Of a stretch of DNA of 64,000 bases, positions 10,903 through 23,000 are shown piece by piece. The DNA is from Salminus brasiliensis. Lineage: Eukaryota > Chordata > Actinopteri > Characiformes > Bryconidae. The notes below the pieces were generated by a model. That model worked only from the letters and a program-made list of their open reading frames with translations. It made no database searches and had not been told where the DNA came from. How positions within the stretch are numbered: the first letter of the stretch is position 1; each line of letters begins with the position of its first letter. The position numbers were made by a program, and so were the translations under genes. The stretch covers positions 38,181,425-38,245,424 of the forward strand of contig NC_132879.1 in assembly GCF_030463535.1 (NCBI RefSeq), read 5' to 3'.

Positions 10903-13560
10903 AAATCTACAGGGTAGACTTCCCTCTGATGCTGAATTCCAAGAAAGTCACTAATGAGTATCTCACCAAGCTAAACTCCAGTGAGGACATTAAGGCAGGG
11001 TTCCAGAGGCCCACAGGACTGGCTCCCCCCATTGAATTCACCAGCATTCACTCACCAAGCCGACTCTGACTCCATCAGAGCACCAAGCCATGGTCACTTG
11101 GTGGAGAAACCTGTAAACCCTTAGTCCTGCTGCCTCTGTTCTCTCCCTCAGATTTCTGTACTAAATACAGAGACAGAGTTTCTAGAACCACTCCGCTGAG
11201 AACCCTGAGACTTACTGAATTCTTACAGCCTGTGTCTTCACTAGCTGTTGCAGGCCAGGCCATCCTCTCTCCAACACGCTCCCACCTTAAGCTCCTTGAT
11301 TCCCCACCTCGAGCACCCCAAGCTCCACCTCAGTACATCCACATCCCCCCTTAGTTCTCTCCTCCTTCTTCACGCTCCACCAATGGCACAGTGTCAGTGT
11401 GTGTTTATGTGTGTGTTATCGGTCAGTCATTTCTTTTTCTGCTTGGTCTGTGTCTCTTCTTCCATTTCCTGTTCTCCTGACGTCCTCCGGTCTCTCTGAA
11501 GTTCCGTCTTTACCGTCTTCTCTATAGTTGTCCATTCTCTTGACCTGTAGGAGGCGGTCATAATGCTGCCACCAGTGGGGTCTCCTCCCAGTCCATCCTC
11601 CTCCTTTTCTTCCTCTTCCTCCGTGGGCATTTCTGTCGGTCTGTGGAGGAGTGGACTCTCTTGCCCCTGTCTGTCTCTGCTGCTCATACTGAGACGAAGA
11701 ACCCTCTGGGGCAGATGTTCTCTCAGGAGGGGTTGATTAGTGTTTCTGCAATGATAAAAATAATTTACATCAGGTTACCCTTTTGTTTACTGTACATATT
11801 TTTTCTACTTTTTTCTCCGCAGAGTGTCCTGATTCATCAAACTATTCCACAGCTCTGAAAAAGCTTGAGGAGCTTGTGTTTTTAGAGATCATGGTGCTGA
11901 AAGATCCTCCTCTGTACCTGTTTTCTCTCCTTACCTCCTTTCTCTGTCCTCTCCTCTTCTCCCTGTCTTCTTTGTCCTTCTTTGGTCTTCTCCTCTTCAT
12001 GGTCTTTCTACAGATCAACCTTCGTCCCTTTCCTTGAGTTCTCTTCTTCATTCCAGCTTCATCCATAGATGGGTTCTTGCTGACAGTGTCCACTTCGGCT
12101 GTTGGACAGAAATAGTAATAGGCAGTTTTAGTGGACTGATTGGACTGGTGTTTAGATCAGTTAGATCATCTAGATGAGTGAGCTCTGGATGTTCAAGTTC
12201 AGTAGCAGTTGTGTGTCCCATCTCAGCTGCTGAAAGAAGTTCCCCAAAGAACTTCAGAAATGTGGTCTTATATTAAGAAGAGCTTTCTTATTGAGGAATC
12301 AGCTGTTTTATCATCATTATCAGAGCAAGTTCTTACCCACAGGGCCAATGTCAGGCTCTTCGGTCTCTCCCAGGTTAGTGGTTAGTGGCTGATTGACGGC
12401 TTCTGACTCAACTGCATCATCGTCCATCATCTCAGTGGTCTCTCCTTCTGTAAAAGGACAAGAATCATCATTAGACTTTAGTGATCCTCCCACAGCTCAG
12501 AGAGACCAGCAATGAAATAAACGGAGCTGGATCTTGTTCAGAGCAGTGAAATGTGTAGGGACTGGGACTGGGCCTGCTCTGACAGACCTAATTCAACTGA
12601 GCATTTCTCAGCATTACCAGTTTTAGGAGATGTGCTGGTCTCTGGTCCTCAGTTCCTCTGTTCTCCTCACTACCATCCACGTCCTTTTTCAAGACATGTT
12701 TGATGGCCTCCATTTCAGCTTCAATGCTGATCCACATTAGCTTTAATTCTATTGCTGCAACAATCACCTGAATCTTTAAATTCTCAACAGCTTCAGCAGT
12801 CGTGGGCTTCAGAGGTTGGTCTCCAGTGGAAACAGTCATTTTTACATTGTAACTAGACTACAGTTCATCTTCACTCGTTAATAACAGCTACATTTGGGAC
12901 GGAACTGAGAAAAAGTGGATTGGGGAGAAGTAGTAGTTGTGTGAGTAGGTAAATACAGGATTTGATATTTCATATTTCAGCAGATAATAATATCCATTAC
13001 TTATCCAGAGATTGGTTGTAGGTTTCCTCCGGGTTCAATATCCATCAGCTCTCTGATGGCCTCAGCCTCTCTTCACTGTTCTACAGCTGAAAGATTCAGT
13101 ATTACAATGAAATCTTTAACAACCTCAGCCTGGACCTCAGCCTCGATTTCGTCGTCTGTCTCCTCCAGTGAGTGTTCTCCTGTTTAAACAGTAATAAAAA
13201 TCAACAATTATCCAACTGCAAAAGTAGACAGATATGTCAGTTCTCCATATTATTTACTCACCCAGCGGGTTCTCCATAATCTCATTCTCCTACAGATCAC
13301 GCTCAGATTGCTTTAGCCTTGGCTTTAGCAGCTGCCTGCTTCAGCATCGCCACCTTTTCATCCTTCAGCATTATTTCCATGAGCTCCTTGATGGGCTCGG
13401 CCTCACTTCACATCATTTGAACTCTCTCTGCTGCAGAAAGGATCAGTTTGTCAATGACGTTCTTAACAGCTTCAGCCTAGACATCAGCGGCCGTCTCCTC
13501 CAAGATGTGATTTCCTGTTTAAACAGTAATCAAAATCAACAGTTATTAAACTGAACCATT
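10903..13560 (-). repeat. Right arm of large inverted duplication
   Basis: Reverse-complement counterpart of 5560-8214. Colinear landmarks run along the whole arm, including the 3' flank of the last exon (ACTGACACTGTG(C/G)CATTGG), the basic exon, the EEEEEKEED exon and the GTTTAAACAG acceptor. Homology weakens beyond about 13260, where the two copies carry differently decayed versions of the repeated exon. Confidence 0.85.
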
Positions 13561-14047
13561 ACATAGACAGATAAATCCGATCAGATCTCCAGATTCATTA
13601 CTCACCCAGAGGGTTCTCCTAGATTTCCTCATTCTCCTGCAGCTCAATGTCTATCAACTCTCTGATTGCTTCAGCTTCGGCTTCAGCAGCCACCAGCTTT
13701 AACATCGCCACCTCTACATCCTCCAGCATCATTTCCATGGGCTCCTTGGTGGTCTCGGTCTCACTTTCAGCTTCAGCGCTGTAGATGAAGTTCTTAACAG
13801 CTTCAGCTCGGACATTAGCGGCAGTCTCCTCCAGGGTGTGATCTCTTGTTTAAACAGTAATCAGTATCAACAGCTGATGAGTTGATTGATTGCAATTGTA
13901 TTGTGCAGCTCTGAACACACCTTTTCTATTGCCAGACTGACCATCAGCATCCCACTCTTCCTCTCTGTCTCCTGACTGTCGGCCTTCCTGACTTTCTCCC
14001 TCATTCTTTTTCAGGATGTTTTCTTAACGATCCTTGTCCTCCTGCAT
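11427..14047 (-). pseudogene. Unknown multi-exon Glu/Lys-rich gene with tandem exons, right copy
   Basis: I do not recognise this gene. A candidate first exon is 13921-14047 (ATG, donor GTGTGT), followed by 13606-13845, 13262-13514, 13005-13179, a block ending at 12618, 12337-12447 (37 codons, open), one starting at 12229, 12099-11842 (basic, ends in stop) and 11745-11427 (acidic EEEEEKEED run, ends in stop). The first exon ends in phase 1, and the exons at 13606 and 12337 are phase 1 at both ends, so they could be added or removed without a frame change. The exon at 13606-13845 is Ala/Glu-rich, likely helical or coiled coil, with a REL(I/M)DIELQENEE motif near its end. Damage includes TAA at codon 8 of exon 1, TAG near the end of the 13606 exon, several stops and a 253-nt length in the 13262 exon, and the donor ATAAGT instead of GTAAGT at 13005. 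Probably a pseudogene. Confidence 0.5.
13179..13852 (-). repeat. Tandemly duplicated exon-plus-intron unit, about 333 bp
   Basis: Acceptor positions at 13845, 13514 and 13179 are spaced 331 and 335 bp, and each is embedded in the near-palindrome CTGTTTAAACAG. Introns share GTAATNAAAATCAACA next to the acceptor, and exons share the motif LEET(A/D) at their start. This is intragenic exon duplication within the unknown gene of the right arm. One further unit matches the left arm at 5570-5830. Confidence 0.75.
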
Positions 14048-14089
14048 GGGCCTTTTATTAGGATATTAGATTATTTAGATCAAGTCTGT

Positions 14090-14335
14090 TTGGTGTTTTA
14101 GGGTTGGGGGTTCGATACCTTGGAAAGCTACCACTATTTGCTCCATGAGCAAGGCCCTTCACCCTCTCTACTTAACGGGTACCGATTCAATGGCTGTCCA
14201 CTGCTCTGGGCATGTGTGCTCAAGGTCACTGTGTGTTTGATCACTAGTGCGTGTGTGTGTTTTCTCACTGCATGGATGGGTAAAAGCCAGAAGTCAAATT
14301 CCATCTGTGTCCAACACTAATGGTGACGATGTGTC
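14090..14335 (+). mobile_element. tRNA-derived SINE fragment
   Basis: GGGTTCGATACC at about 14110 is a tRNA B-box. It is followed by the GAGCAAGGCCCTTCACCCTCTCTAC and GGGCATGTGTGCTCA phrases seen in other SINE copies (compare 28566-28720) and a tail ending near AACACTAATGGTGACGATG. The A-box end is missing. Confidence 0.6.
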
Positions 14336-15104
14336 TTAGTGTCTTGTCTTGTTTCTGAAGCACTATTGCCCCTTGGCTGCGCTTCGGGGCGTGATTCTGA
14401 GGGACCATAATCTCCCACAATGCACTCATAATTTACAGTAGACATTGAGGTGGACAGTGTGGACCAAAATGCCTTTTGAGTCTCTACTTGCAAAGCAACA
14501 CACAGCAGAGCGAACTGGAGCCCATGACGTTTTCATTACTAGTCTCTACCACTACTTACCACTTACTAAATAGTCTCTCTCTATATAGCGCAGTAGTCAC
14601 AAGGGAGTGGGGAACCACTTTGGCCACAGCCTCCCTCTCCTGTTCTATTGCTTTAATAATATATTGTCGCAAAAAAACTTGTATCTCCGTTTTTGACTTT
14701 TCTCGATAAAGTGAATCTGGTAGTTCTTTATACTGTATCAGAGTTTCATGATGAATGGGCCAATAGAAATGCTCTAAATGACTCAGAATGACATTGTCTT
14801 CCACAGAAGTTTATTTCCTTCTCCTGTGAAGCTGCTGTTATGGAGATGCAAGATTTTCATGTGACAGTGACATTTTGCGTGATAAGTAGAGCTTTTTTAA
14901 AAAGAATTCGTACAAATTAATTCTGTATTTGAAAGAAAAATAAATTATAGATGTTAGTTAATGATTTAGGCACTTAGGCATTATTCGTTCAGCTAGTTTC
15001 ATATGAATATGGAGCTAATTAAACTTGCCCAAGAATCCGCTGACCACCCTGTCGCTTTGGGATAAGTGCCCAAAGTCATGTGAGAATGACATTTAAGGGT
15101 TATG
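14336..15104. other. No recognised feature
   Basis: No gene, domain or repeat is recognised. The short open frames at 14476-14709 (plus) and 14556-14804 (minus) overlap each other and have no domain. Confidence 0.4.
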
Positions 15105-15195
15105 ACTAACCTTAACCCTAACCTAATCTTATACTAACCCCAACCCTTACACTTAATCCTTACCCTAACCCCCAACCTTAACCATAACCTTAATG
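15105..15195. repeat. CCCTAA-rich block, left of LINE insertion
   Basis: TTAACCCTAACCTAATC and related phrases run for about 90 bp and stop where the LINE begins. The same satellite resumes right of the LINE at 16975, so the LINE probably inserted into a longer array. Confidence 0.7.
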
Positions 15196-15199
15196 TTAG

Positions 15200-16935
15200 G
15201 TTAGTTCAACCTCAGTTGTTTAAAAGTCTGACTGCTTGTGGGACAAAGCTATTGCAGAATCATGCAGTGACAGCACGGATGCTCCTGTACCTTCTGCCAG
15301 AAGGCAGCAGTGAAAAAAGTCCATGTGAGAGATGAGTGGGGTCTTTCACAATGCTGGTGGCCTTACGGGTGCAGCGTGTGGTGTGAATGTCTGTGACAGG
15401 TTAGAGAAATCCCTATGATCTTCTCAGCTTTCCTCACTATTCACTGTAGGGTCTTGCAGTCTGAGGCATTGCAATTCCCAAACCAGGCGATGATGCAGCT
15501 GCTCAGGATGCTCTCTACAGTCCCTCTGTAGAACATGGTGAGGATTGGAGGAGGAAGATGAGCTTTCCTCAGTCTCTGCAGGAAGTAGAGGTGCTGCTGG
15601 AGCTGATGTTGAGGGACCACGTGAGGTGCTCTCTGATGTGGATGCAGAGGAACTTTGTGCTCTGGATGATTTCCACAACAGAGCCATTGATGTTCAGGGA
15701 GGCGTGGTTGCCTCACACTCTTCTAAAGTCAACAACCATTTCTTTAGTTTTGTCAACCTTCAACGACAAGTTGTTGGTTCTGCACCAGTCTGTTAGCCGC
15801 TGCACCTCCTCTCTGTATACTGTCTCATTGTTATTGGTGATAAGGCCCACAACTGACGTATCTGTGAATTTCACAATGTGATTTGTATTGTACTTCACAG
15901 CACAGTTGTGAGTCAGCAGAGTGAACGGCAGTGGGCTTAGCACACAGCCCTGGGGGGCAACTGGTACTCAGTATGGTAGTACTGGAGATAATGTTGCCTA
16001 TCCTGACTGATTGTGGTCTACCAATCAGTTAATCTAGGACCCAGTTACAGAGGGCGGTGTTCAGGCCCAGCATGCTTAGTTTTCTCAGGTACTGAGGGAT
16101 GTTGTTGTTGAATGCTGAACTGAAGTCTACAAACAGCATTCTGACAGATGTGTCTTTATTGTCCACATGGGTGAGAGCTAGGTGGCGTGTGGTGGTGATA
16201 GCATCATCGAATAGTAGAATGGTTGGGACGATCCACAAACTGCAGTAGGTCCAGAGAAGGGGGGAGCTGGCCTTTAATGTCCCTCATGACAAGCCTCTCG
16301 AAGCACTTGATGATGATAGGAGTGAGTGCAACAGATCATTGAGGCAGGACACGTGGACATCTTTGGCACAGTGATGATGGTGGTGGTTTTGAAGCATGTT
16401 GGGATGACTGCAGTTCTCAGAGAGATGTTAAAGATGTCGTAAAAACATCTGCTAGCTGTTCGGCACATTCTCTGAGCACTCTGCCAGGAATGATATCTGG
16501 TCCAGGGGCTTTTTGTGGGTTCACTCAGGGTTCACTGCAGTTCTGTGCTTCAAACTGAGCATAAAAATAGTTTAGCGCATCGGGAAGTGAGGCGTCACTA
16601 TCACATGTAGGTGTCACATGTGACGCGTGTCTGCAGTGTCTTGAAAATGACTGTGGATTTTCTGTGCGTAGGTACGCTTTGCCTCACTGATGCCATGGGA
16701 GAGCTTGGCTCTGGCTTTTCTGAGGCCTGCTTTATCCCCTGACTTAAATGCCTCATGATTTCTCAGCAGCATGTGCACCTCTGCAGTCATCCATGGTTTC
16801 TGGTTGGGGTGAGTTGTGATGACCTTGGAGACAGTAACATCATCAATGCACTTGCTGATGTAGCCAGTCACTGACTCCGTATACTCCTCCAGGTTGATGG
16901 AATCACCAGAGATTCCAGCTTCTCTGAACATCTTC
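15200..16935 (-). mobile_element. 5'-truncated non-LTR retrotransposon (L2/CR1/Rex1-like), minus strand
   Basis: Broken minus-strand frames match a reverse transcriptase of the CR1/L2/Rex1 type. From high to low coordinates: [11 protein letters not shown] near 16800, FVDFSSAFN near 16125 (palm domain with the first catalytic Asp), the remnant of the FADD box near 15865, and LTDWCRTNNLSLKVDKTKEM near 15750. At the FADD position the sequence reads KFTDTSVVG, so one of the paired aspartates is gone and a residue has been deleted. The endonuclease region is absent. The element cannot be active. Confidence 0.85.
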
Positions 16936-16974
16936 CATGTTATGTTAATGTTTATGTTAATCCATGAAACTAAA

Positions 16975-17510
16975 ATTTAAGTAAATCCTAATAATTGCCA
17001 TCCCTATGTCTTTCCCATCAATGATTGCTCTAAACCCTATGGTTTCTTAACTTTAACCCTAATCCTAACTGTAACCCTAACCATAACCTTATTACTAACC
17101 CTACACCTCATCTCAATGTTAATCCAAACTCTGAACCTAAAGTTGACCTTAATCCTAAAAATAGCTTCCAACTCTAAGTCTTTCCCATCAATAACAATAT
17201 CTCTAAATCATGGGGGTCTCTTAACCCAACCCCAACTCGAGCTTCAAATCATAAGACTCAAACAAACCTAAGCGTAGCTTCACACCTAAAGGCTCTCCTA
17301 ATCTTTACCCTAGCTCCAAATCCTAATGCTCTAAAGATTTCTAACCCTAGTTCCAAACCATAACCATAGTATCAAACCCAAGAGCCTTAATCTAGCTCCA
17401 AACCCTAAACCCTCCCGATATTAACCCTAGCTTCGAACACTAAGGCCCTACAAACCATAACCCTGAAGTCCTCACAACCCCAACTCCAGCTCCAGACCTT
17501 CAATCCCTAC
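16975..17510. repeat. CCCTAA-rich array, right of LINE insertion
   Basis: TCTTTCCCATCAATGATTGCTCTAAACCC and GTTAATCCAAACTCTGAACC match the 125-bp higher-order unit at 4500-5010 in the same orientation. Further right it grades into GCTCCAAACCCTAA-type units like those at 1860-2960. Confidence 0.75.
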
Positions 17511-17934
17511 CAACCATAACTTCCTTTGTCTAATAATAGGGAAAGTCCTTGTTTCTAGGCCTGTTTCTATTGTGTCATCATGGTGTATAGTTTGAATCAG
17601 TTTAAAATGCTCAGGTGCCATAGCTGCCTCAGCCTTAGATAACAATGAACTTTGTTGTTCCACCCCATCTGTCTCATAGTTTTATAATACAGTGAATATG
17701 TGTTTGAATTGTTGGCCATTTGCTGCTAAAGGAGTTTATGAATGATTTAAGGGGGACAATTTCAAACAATCTATCTTATTTTTTACCTTTGTGGTTGTCG
17801 AACGCAAAAAGGGAGAGGCATGGAGGTATTGCAAGAAGCTGGAAAAATATTGAGTACTCACTTTTTCAAAAAAAAATATATAAAAAATATATATAATTAT
17901 TTTTATATTTATATCAAAATAATTAAACCCAACC
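17511..17934. other. Spacer between oppositely oriented CCCTAA and TTAGGG blocks
   Basis: No gene recognised. An AT-rich patch (TATATAAAAAATATATATAA) lies near 17880-17900, directly before the orientation of the telomere-like repeat switches. Confidence 0.4.
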
Positions 17935-18185
17935 TTAGGGTTAGGTTTAGGGTTAGAGTTAGAAGCAAAAGATAGGGGTATTGTGAGGTTAGGGTAAGGA
18001 GCTAGGGTTAAGATTAGTTTGGGGAGCTGGGGTTAGAGTCAGAAGCTAGGGTTAGTATAGGACTTGTATAGTATAGAGTTAATGTGGAAATGGGCTTATG
18101 GTTAAGGTTCAAGTCATGATTAGTAAATGGTTAGGGTCAGGAGCTAGGATTTGGTTGTTGTTAGTGTTTGGAACTAGGGGATGAT
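17935..18185. repeat. TTAGGG-orientation telomere-like minisatellite
   Basis: Phrases such as TTAGGGTTAGGTTTAGGG and GGAGCTAGGGTTA recur, the reverse complement of the CCCTAGCTCC units found further left. The orientation is opposite to every other block of this family in the window. Confidence 0.75.
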
Positions 18186-19770
18186 CTGTTTAACATGATA
18201 TAGGTTTTGAATAAATTTTTTTTTGTGTTTACTTGTATTGCCATTATCTTATATCTTATATATCCCAGAGCAATGCTGCTTTGCCATCAGTGGAATCTGA
18301 AAGAGCACAATTGTCCATGTTGGTGAAATGGCACTCTTTCTGCTCTTTATCTTAGACGATGTTTGCCACCGCAGTTTTACGAATGGGTGGGTTAATTGGC
18401 AGTACCAAATTGAAACCTTTTGCATTGCCTTTTGTGAAATCTATTGAACAGTGTTTTTTTTTTTTTTTTTTTAATGCTTCCTGGAGGAAGTATATTTCAC
18501 TTAACATGTCTGTGGTGAGAAGGAATGACAGTAAATTTGCCTTTGACTTTGACTAATAGCAGGCAAAAGTTTGCCAGTTCTGAGGCCCATTTTTCTATAT
18601 AACAGTCATGCCGCGTTAAGCAAAATAAATGAGTGTGATGTGATGGACAAGTGCAATGACTTAAGCAAAGTTATAACTAGTAGAACAAAGCTTCCATTGC
18701 TTGATTGCTGCATCAATCTTCAGACAGCAAATGTGTAGGCTGCATAACTAAACTTAGTATAAGTACATTTAAGAGAAAAACTGCCATTTAGATTTTTTGC
18801 TGTCATGGCAGTAAAAGGTAGCCAACATTAAGCCCACACTTGTGATGTGCTGACCCATGAGGTGGTAGTCTGGATAGACTGATGTGGCTTCCCTCTACAG
18901 TACTAATTTATGCAGGAATCAAGATGTAAAGGATGCTGAGGCGAGACACAATGCACCACAGCCCATGTTATTACAGTCATCTATTAAATCTGCCAGCAAC
19001 AGATAATGGTATAGACATTTAGTTCCACTCTCTGAGGAAGAGATGATTTGTTTTCTCTTCCTTCCTTTATTTATATTTTGTTAAATTGGGGAACACAAAT
19101 ATGTAATCACCTCATCTGTCATCCTGTTTACATTAATGTTGGGAGGGGGTCGACCATCCACTAGGTATCAGAGTAATAAAGAGAGGCTGTGGGGAGGGGC
19201 TGCCTCACAAGGGGCCTATAACTTATACTTTCATCTGATATTTCACTAGAAGAGTTGTTCCAGAGTAGTAGAAGGTTGAAATCACACTTATCCCTTTAAA
19301 TTTAACATAATTTTATATTTCACTATAAATCATTTGGTAAAAAAATAAATAATAATAATTAAATTGATCCATCTGGCTAGAACACTAAAAATCCTGTTTT
19401 ATGTGCAGGACATGACACAAGGTGTGAGTGGGAAACTAGGACTTTTTTGTTATTGACAGGCTGCTCCTACAGTTTCTCAGTGTCTGAGTGCAGCCCAGAG
19501 CAAGTGGGGAATCAGCAGATGGCAGCAGACGTTAGCACAGGCAGTTTTTGTGTTCTTAAAGGACAATAGACAGGAAAGGCAAAAAAGATACAGTTGTGAG
19601 AACTGTTTTCAAGAAAGTGCAATATGCAGACAGCAGCATAATTTGAGCTTTCCTCTTATCACTCTTTTTTTTTTCTATGATCCATTTTTTCCCCCAGTGA
19701 TTTGTGCAAGAATATTTTTATTCAAGCAACCCCCACCTATTTGCTACAAGTGAAACTGTAAGCTTTGGAG
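18186..19770. other. No gene recognised
   Basis: AT-rich sequence with a poly-T run at about 18454-18471. CTGAAAGAGCACAATTG at about 18297 is shared with the SINE-like copy at 37741 and may be a small SINE scrap. No exon-like segment was seen. Confidence 0.4.
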
Positions 19771-20028
<258 letters not shown>

Positions 20029-23000
20029 TACATACATACATATAATTAAGTATTAATGTGATTAATTATCTGATTAGAACACACAACTCTGTAAAAACAC
20101 AATGAAATATGAAAAAAAAATGTTAAATATCCTAATAAAGGAATGTCAATAATCATGGATTGTTTTTTATGGTAATACAACAGGAAGATTAAGCAAAACC
20201 TGAATATATTTAATTACATAAAATACCCATAATACATTTTATTCCACTCTATCCAATTGAATTATTAATATGGTTGTTTTTTTTTGCTACTCTAGACCCC
20301 TGTTAGTGATGGAGCCTGCTCTGAAGAACTCCTGAAGAACTTTCGGGATAAATCATGCTCTAATCCTTCACACACATTTAATTAACATCAGCCCATTTAC
20401 GCACAGCCCATTCATCACCTACTCTTCCAGTGCTCTGGGTGTGGGGGTGAGCAAGAGAGATGGTAAGAGAGAGAGAGTGTAGGTGGTGCTAAATGATGTA
20501 TGTTAGGTGGTGTTGGGGGATGATGTATGTACAGCTTATAAGATGCTATTAGAAAACTGTGAGAGCTTTTAAAAATGCCCATTTAGGCGTTTAGCAGGAT
20601 TGTAGCTGGTTATGGAGCATGATATCCTCTGACCCACGTCATTCAAATCCTCTCCTCCTTGTTCACCCCTATCCTCTTTCAATATCCATGGTGACAGTAT
20701 GGCTTAAAAAACACTTATAAAAGTGAAATAAAAGTGCTCCTTTTAAAAAAAAGGGTTCTTTAAAGTTATATCATCATTTTGCTAAATAACTATTCAATAG
20801 ATCATTTCACAAAATCCATTCATAGTTGTGGGGTGTCTGTACAATGTCATAAATTTAATTGTTTGGATGCCAGTTGTTTTGAGTAATTTGGTGTTAAATG
20901 CTGTGATCCAGATAAATCCTCAGGCTTTCACAGTGGAGGTATATGGAAGCAGACATCTGAGAGCTATTATATGAAATGATTTTTAAAAAATCACTGATGC
21001 CTGAGGCATACATGCAGAGCATTACAGGGCAAGATAGCCCATCAAAAAAACATAATTTTAGGTTTACCACAATTTTACTATTATTAACTTTACATGTAAC
21101 ACTTACCACGTAAAATTAACAATTTCAGCCAATTGAAACAACCTTTGTAGGTTCGATCCACATTGCAACAAGATCATACCTTTAGCTTATGATGATTTTG
21201 TGAGAAGACAGTGTGGGGGGAGGGGGGTGTGGATTTGGGCTGGAGTTCAGGCGGCTTCTGCTTTGCGGTATGTGGAGCCAGGAGTGATGGATGACAGGGT
21301 TAAAAGGGAGGTGATGGGGTGGTGGAGGGTAGCACAGACTTGTGGGTAGACGTGTGAACAAGGTTGAGATTTTATAGAAATGTATAGGACGTTACACTAG
21401 GGAGGAGAGGCTTCAGGCATGTTCCTCCTCACAAAATGTAGTTATTTATAACTCCACCTATGCAAAAGAAATGGAATTCTCATGAAGATAAAAGTTGATC
21501 AATATTGTTTTCCCCTATAAATATTTAAAACATTTAAAGTTTTTTTTTGTCATATTCTAAACATTTTCTTCCAAGGTTTTCTTGCAATGATTATGAGGTT
21601 AATTCATATCTACCTCTTTCCCTTTCATATAACCTACAGTACACAGTATAACATCTCCCTTCCTGTTTTTGTTATTGTGTCTTTAAGACATGTCATTTCA
21701 AAATGTATTATTTTATTGGCTGCCCTGTACCTTTCCTAAAAAGCAATGACAAAAACAGCCTGCTTTTGCAGTTCTTTTCAAACATTTACCAATGTGTACA
21801 TATTACAAACCTTATTTGAAAAATATACATTTTTTTTTTTTATGACCATTTAAATCAGTGTTAACATTAAATGGTCCCCTTAAAGTACATTTATTTTAAC
21901 ATAATATTAAGAGTGTTTAAGGCCTTATCATTGCAGTCAGGTTAAAAATGTGTATTTCCCATTTTTGTCATTTAAAAAAAATATTTTATAACAAATATCA
22001 TGTACTTTATAATACAATTTCTTGATAAACGAACCAAAAGAAATGATCTGAATAAAGTCTTGCATTGTTACATGTATTTACAGCTGTTTTCTCTTTTCTT
22101 GTAAAGTAACTAGTTTGTAGATTCAAGGTTCTGAGGTATAAGCCACCCTATTCTAGATTTAACTGATTGTAGTTTTAAGGTAACACACTCTATGGATTTG
22201 AAAAACTATCAGTGTTATGAATATCATGATGGTTCTGTGAGCTGTCTTGCAGGCACCTGCAGCTCATTTAATCTATTTCCAATTCTGTTTCCACACAGAA
22301 CATCTACGCAACTCTACCTCTAACTAGGGCTCTTCAGTCTGTCCTATGTAATTTCTCTGGCTCAGTGCATATAATCAGGCCAGGCTATTCCTGCTCCACA
22401 TAGGGGGGTGCATTGTGTATTCTGGCCCAGGCTTTTCACACACACTGACAGGAAATGTAGCTCTAATGAAGACCCCAGGGGGTCTGCCTTGCTGAGTGAT
22501 GCACCATCAGCGGACCCCAGCTCCATCCCGCAAGGAGAAGGCCGGGGGGAAACCACAGAGAAACGATTAGGGGTTGGGAACGTAACCCTACACTGAGTTA
22601 ATGGAGGTTCTACACACTGGCCTACAGGCATATAGGGAGATTTCCTGATAGAGATATTGAGCCTCGATGTGAGACTGAGGGGAGTGGAGCATGGTTAATA
22701 AATGAAACTGACTGCCACCCGTGACAGTTTTATATTCTTGAATAAGAGCTCCGTGGAGAGACTCTGCAGTCCATACTAAGCAGGGGCTACAGAGTGGTTT
22801 AGCAAGAGTCAATCTATAATCCACTCTCCAAACATCTGGATGGGAATTGAAGTGGAGAGGCCTGGTCAGCTGCCATCTCAGACTTACAGTGGAACCAGTG
22901 ATGTATTGGAGTACTTGCAAATCTAGAAACAAATAAACATCACCTTGGTCACTACAACAGTGCTGCTCTTTCTGTGCATGTTGAGGCCTCTCATGGGCAA

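Noticed and set aside
16975..18185. Telomere fusion scar
   Set aside because: A head-to-head fusion would read TTAGGG then CCCTAA on one strand. Here the order is CCCTAA then TTAGGG, and units are degenerate with long spacers.
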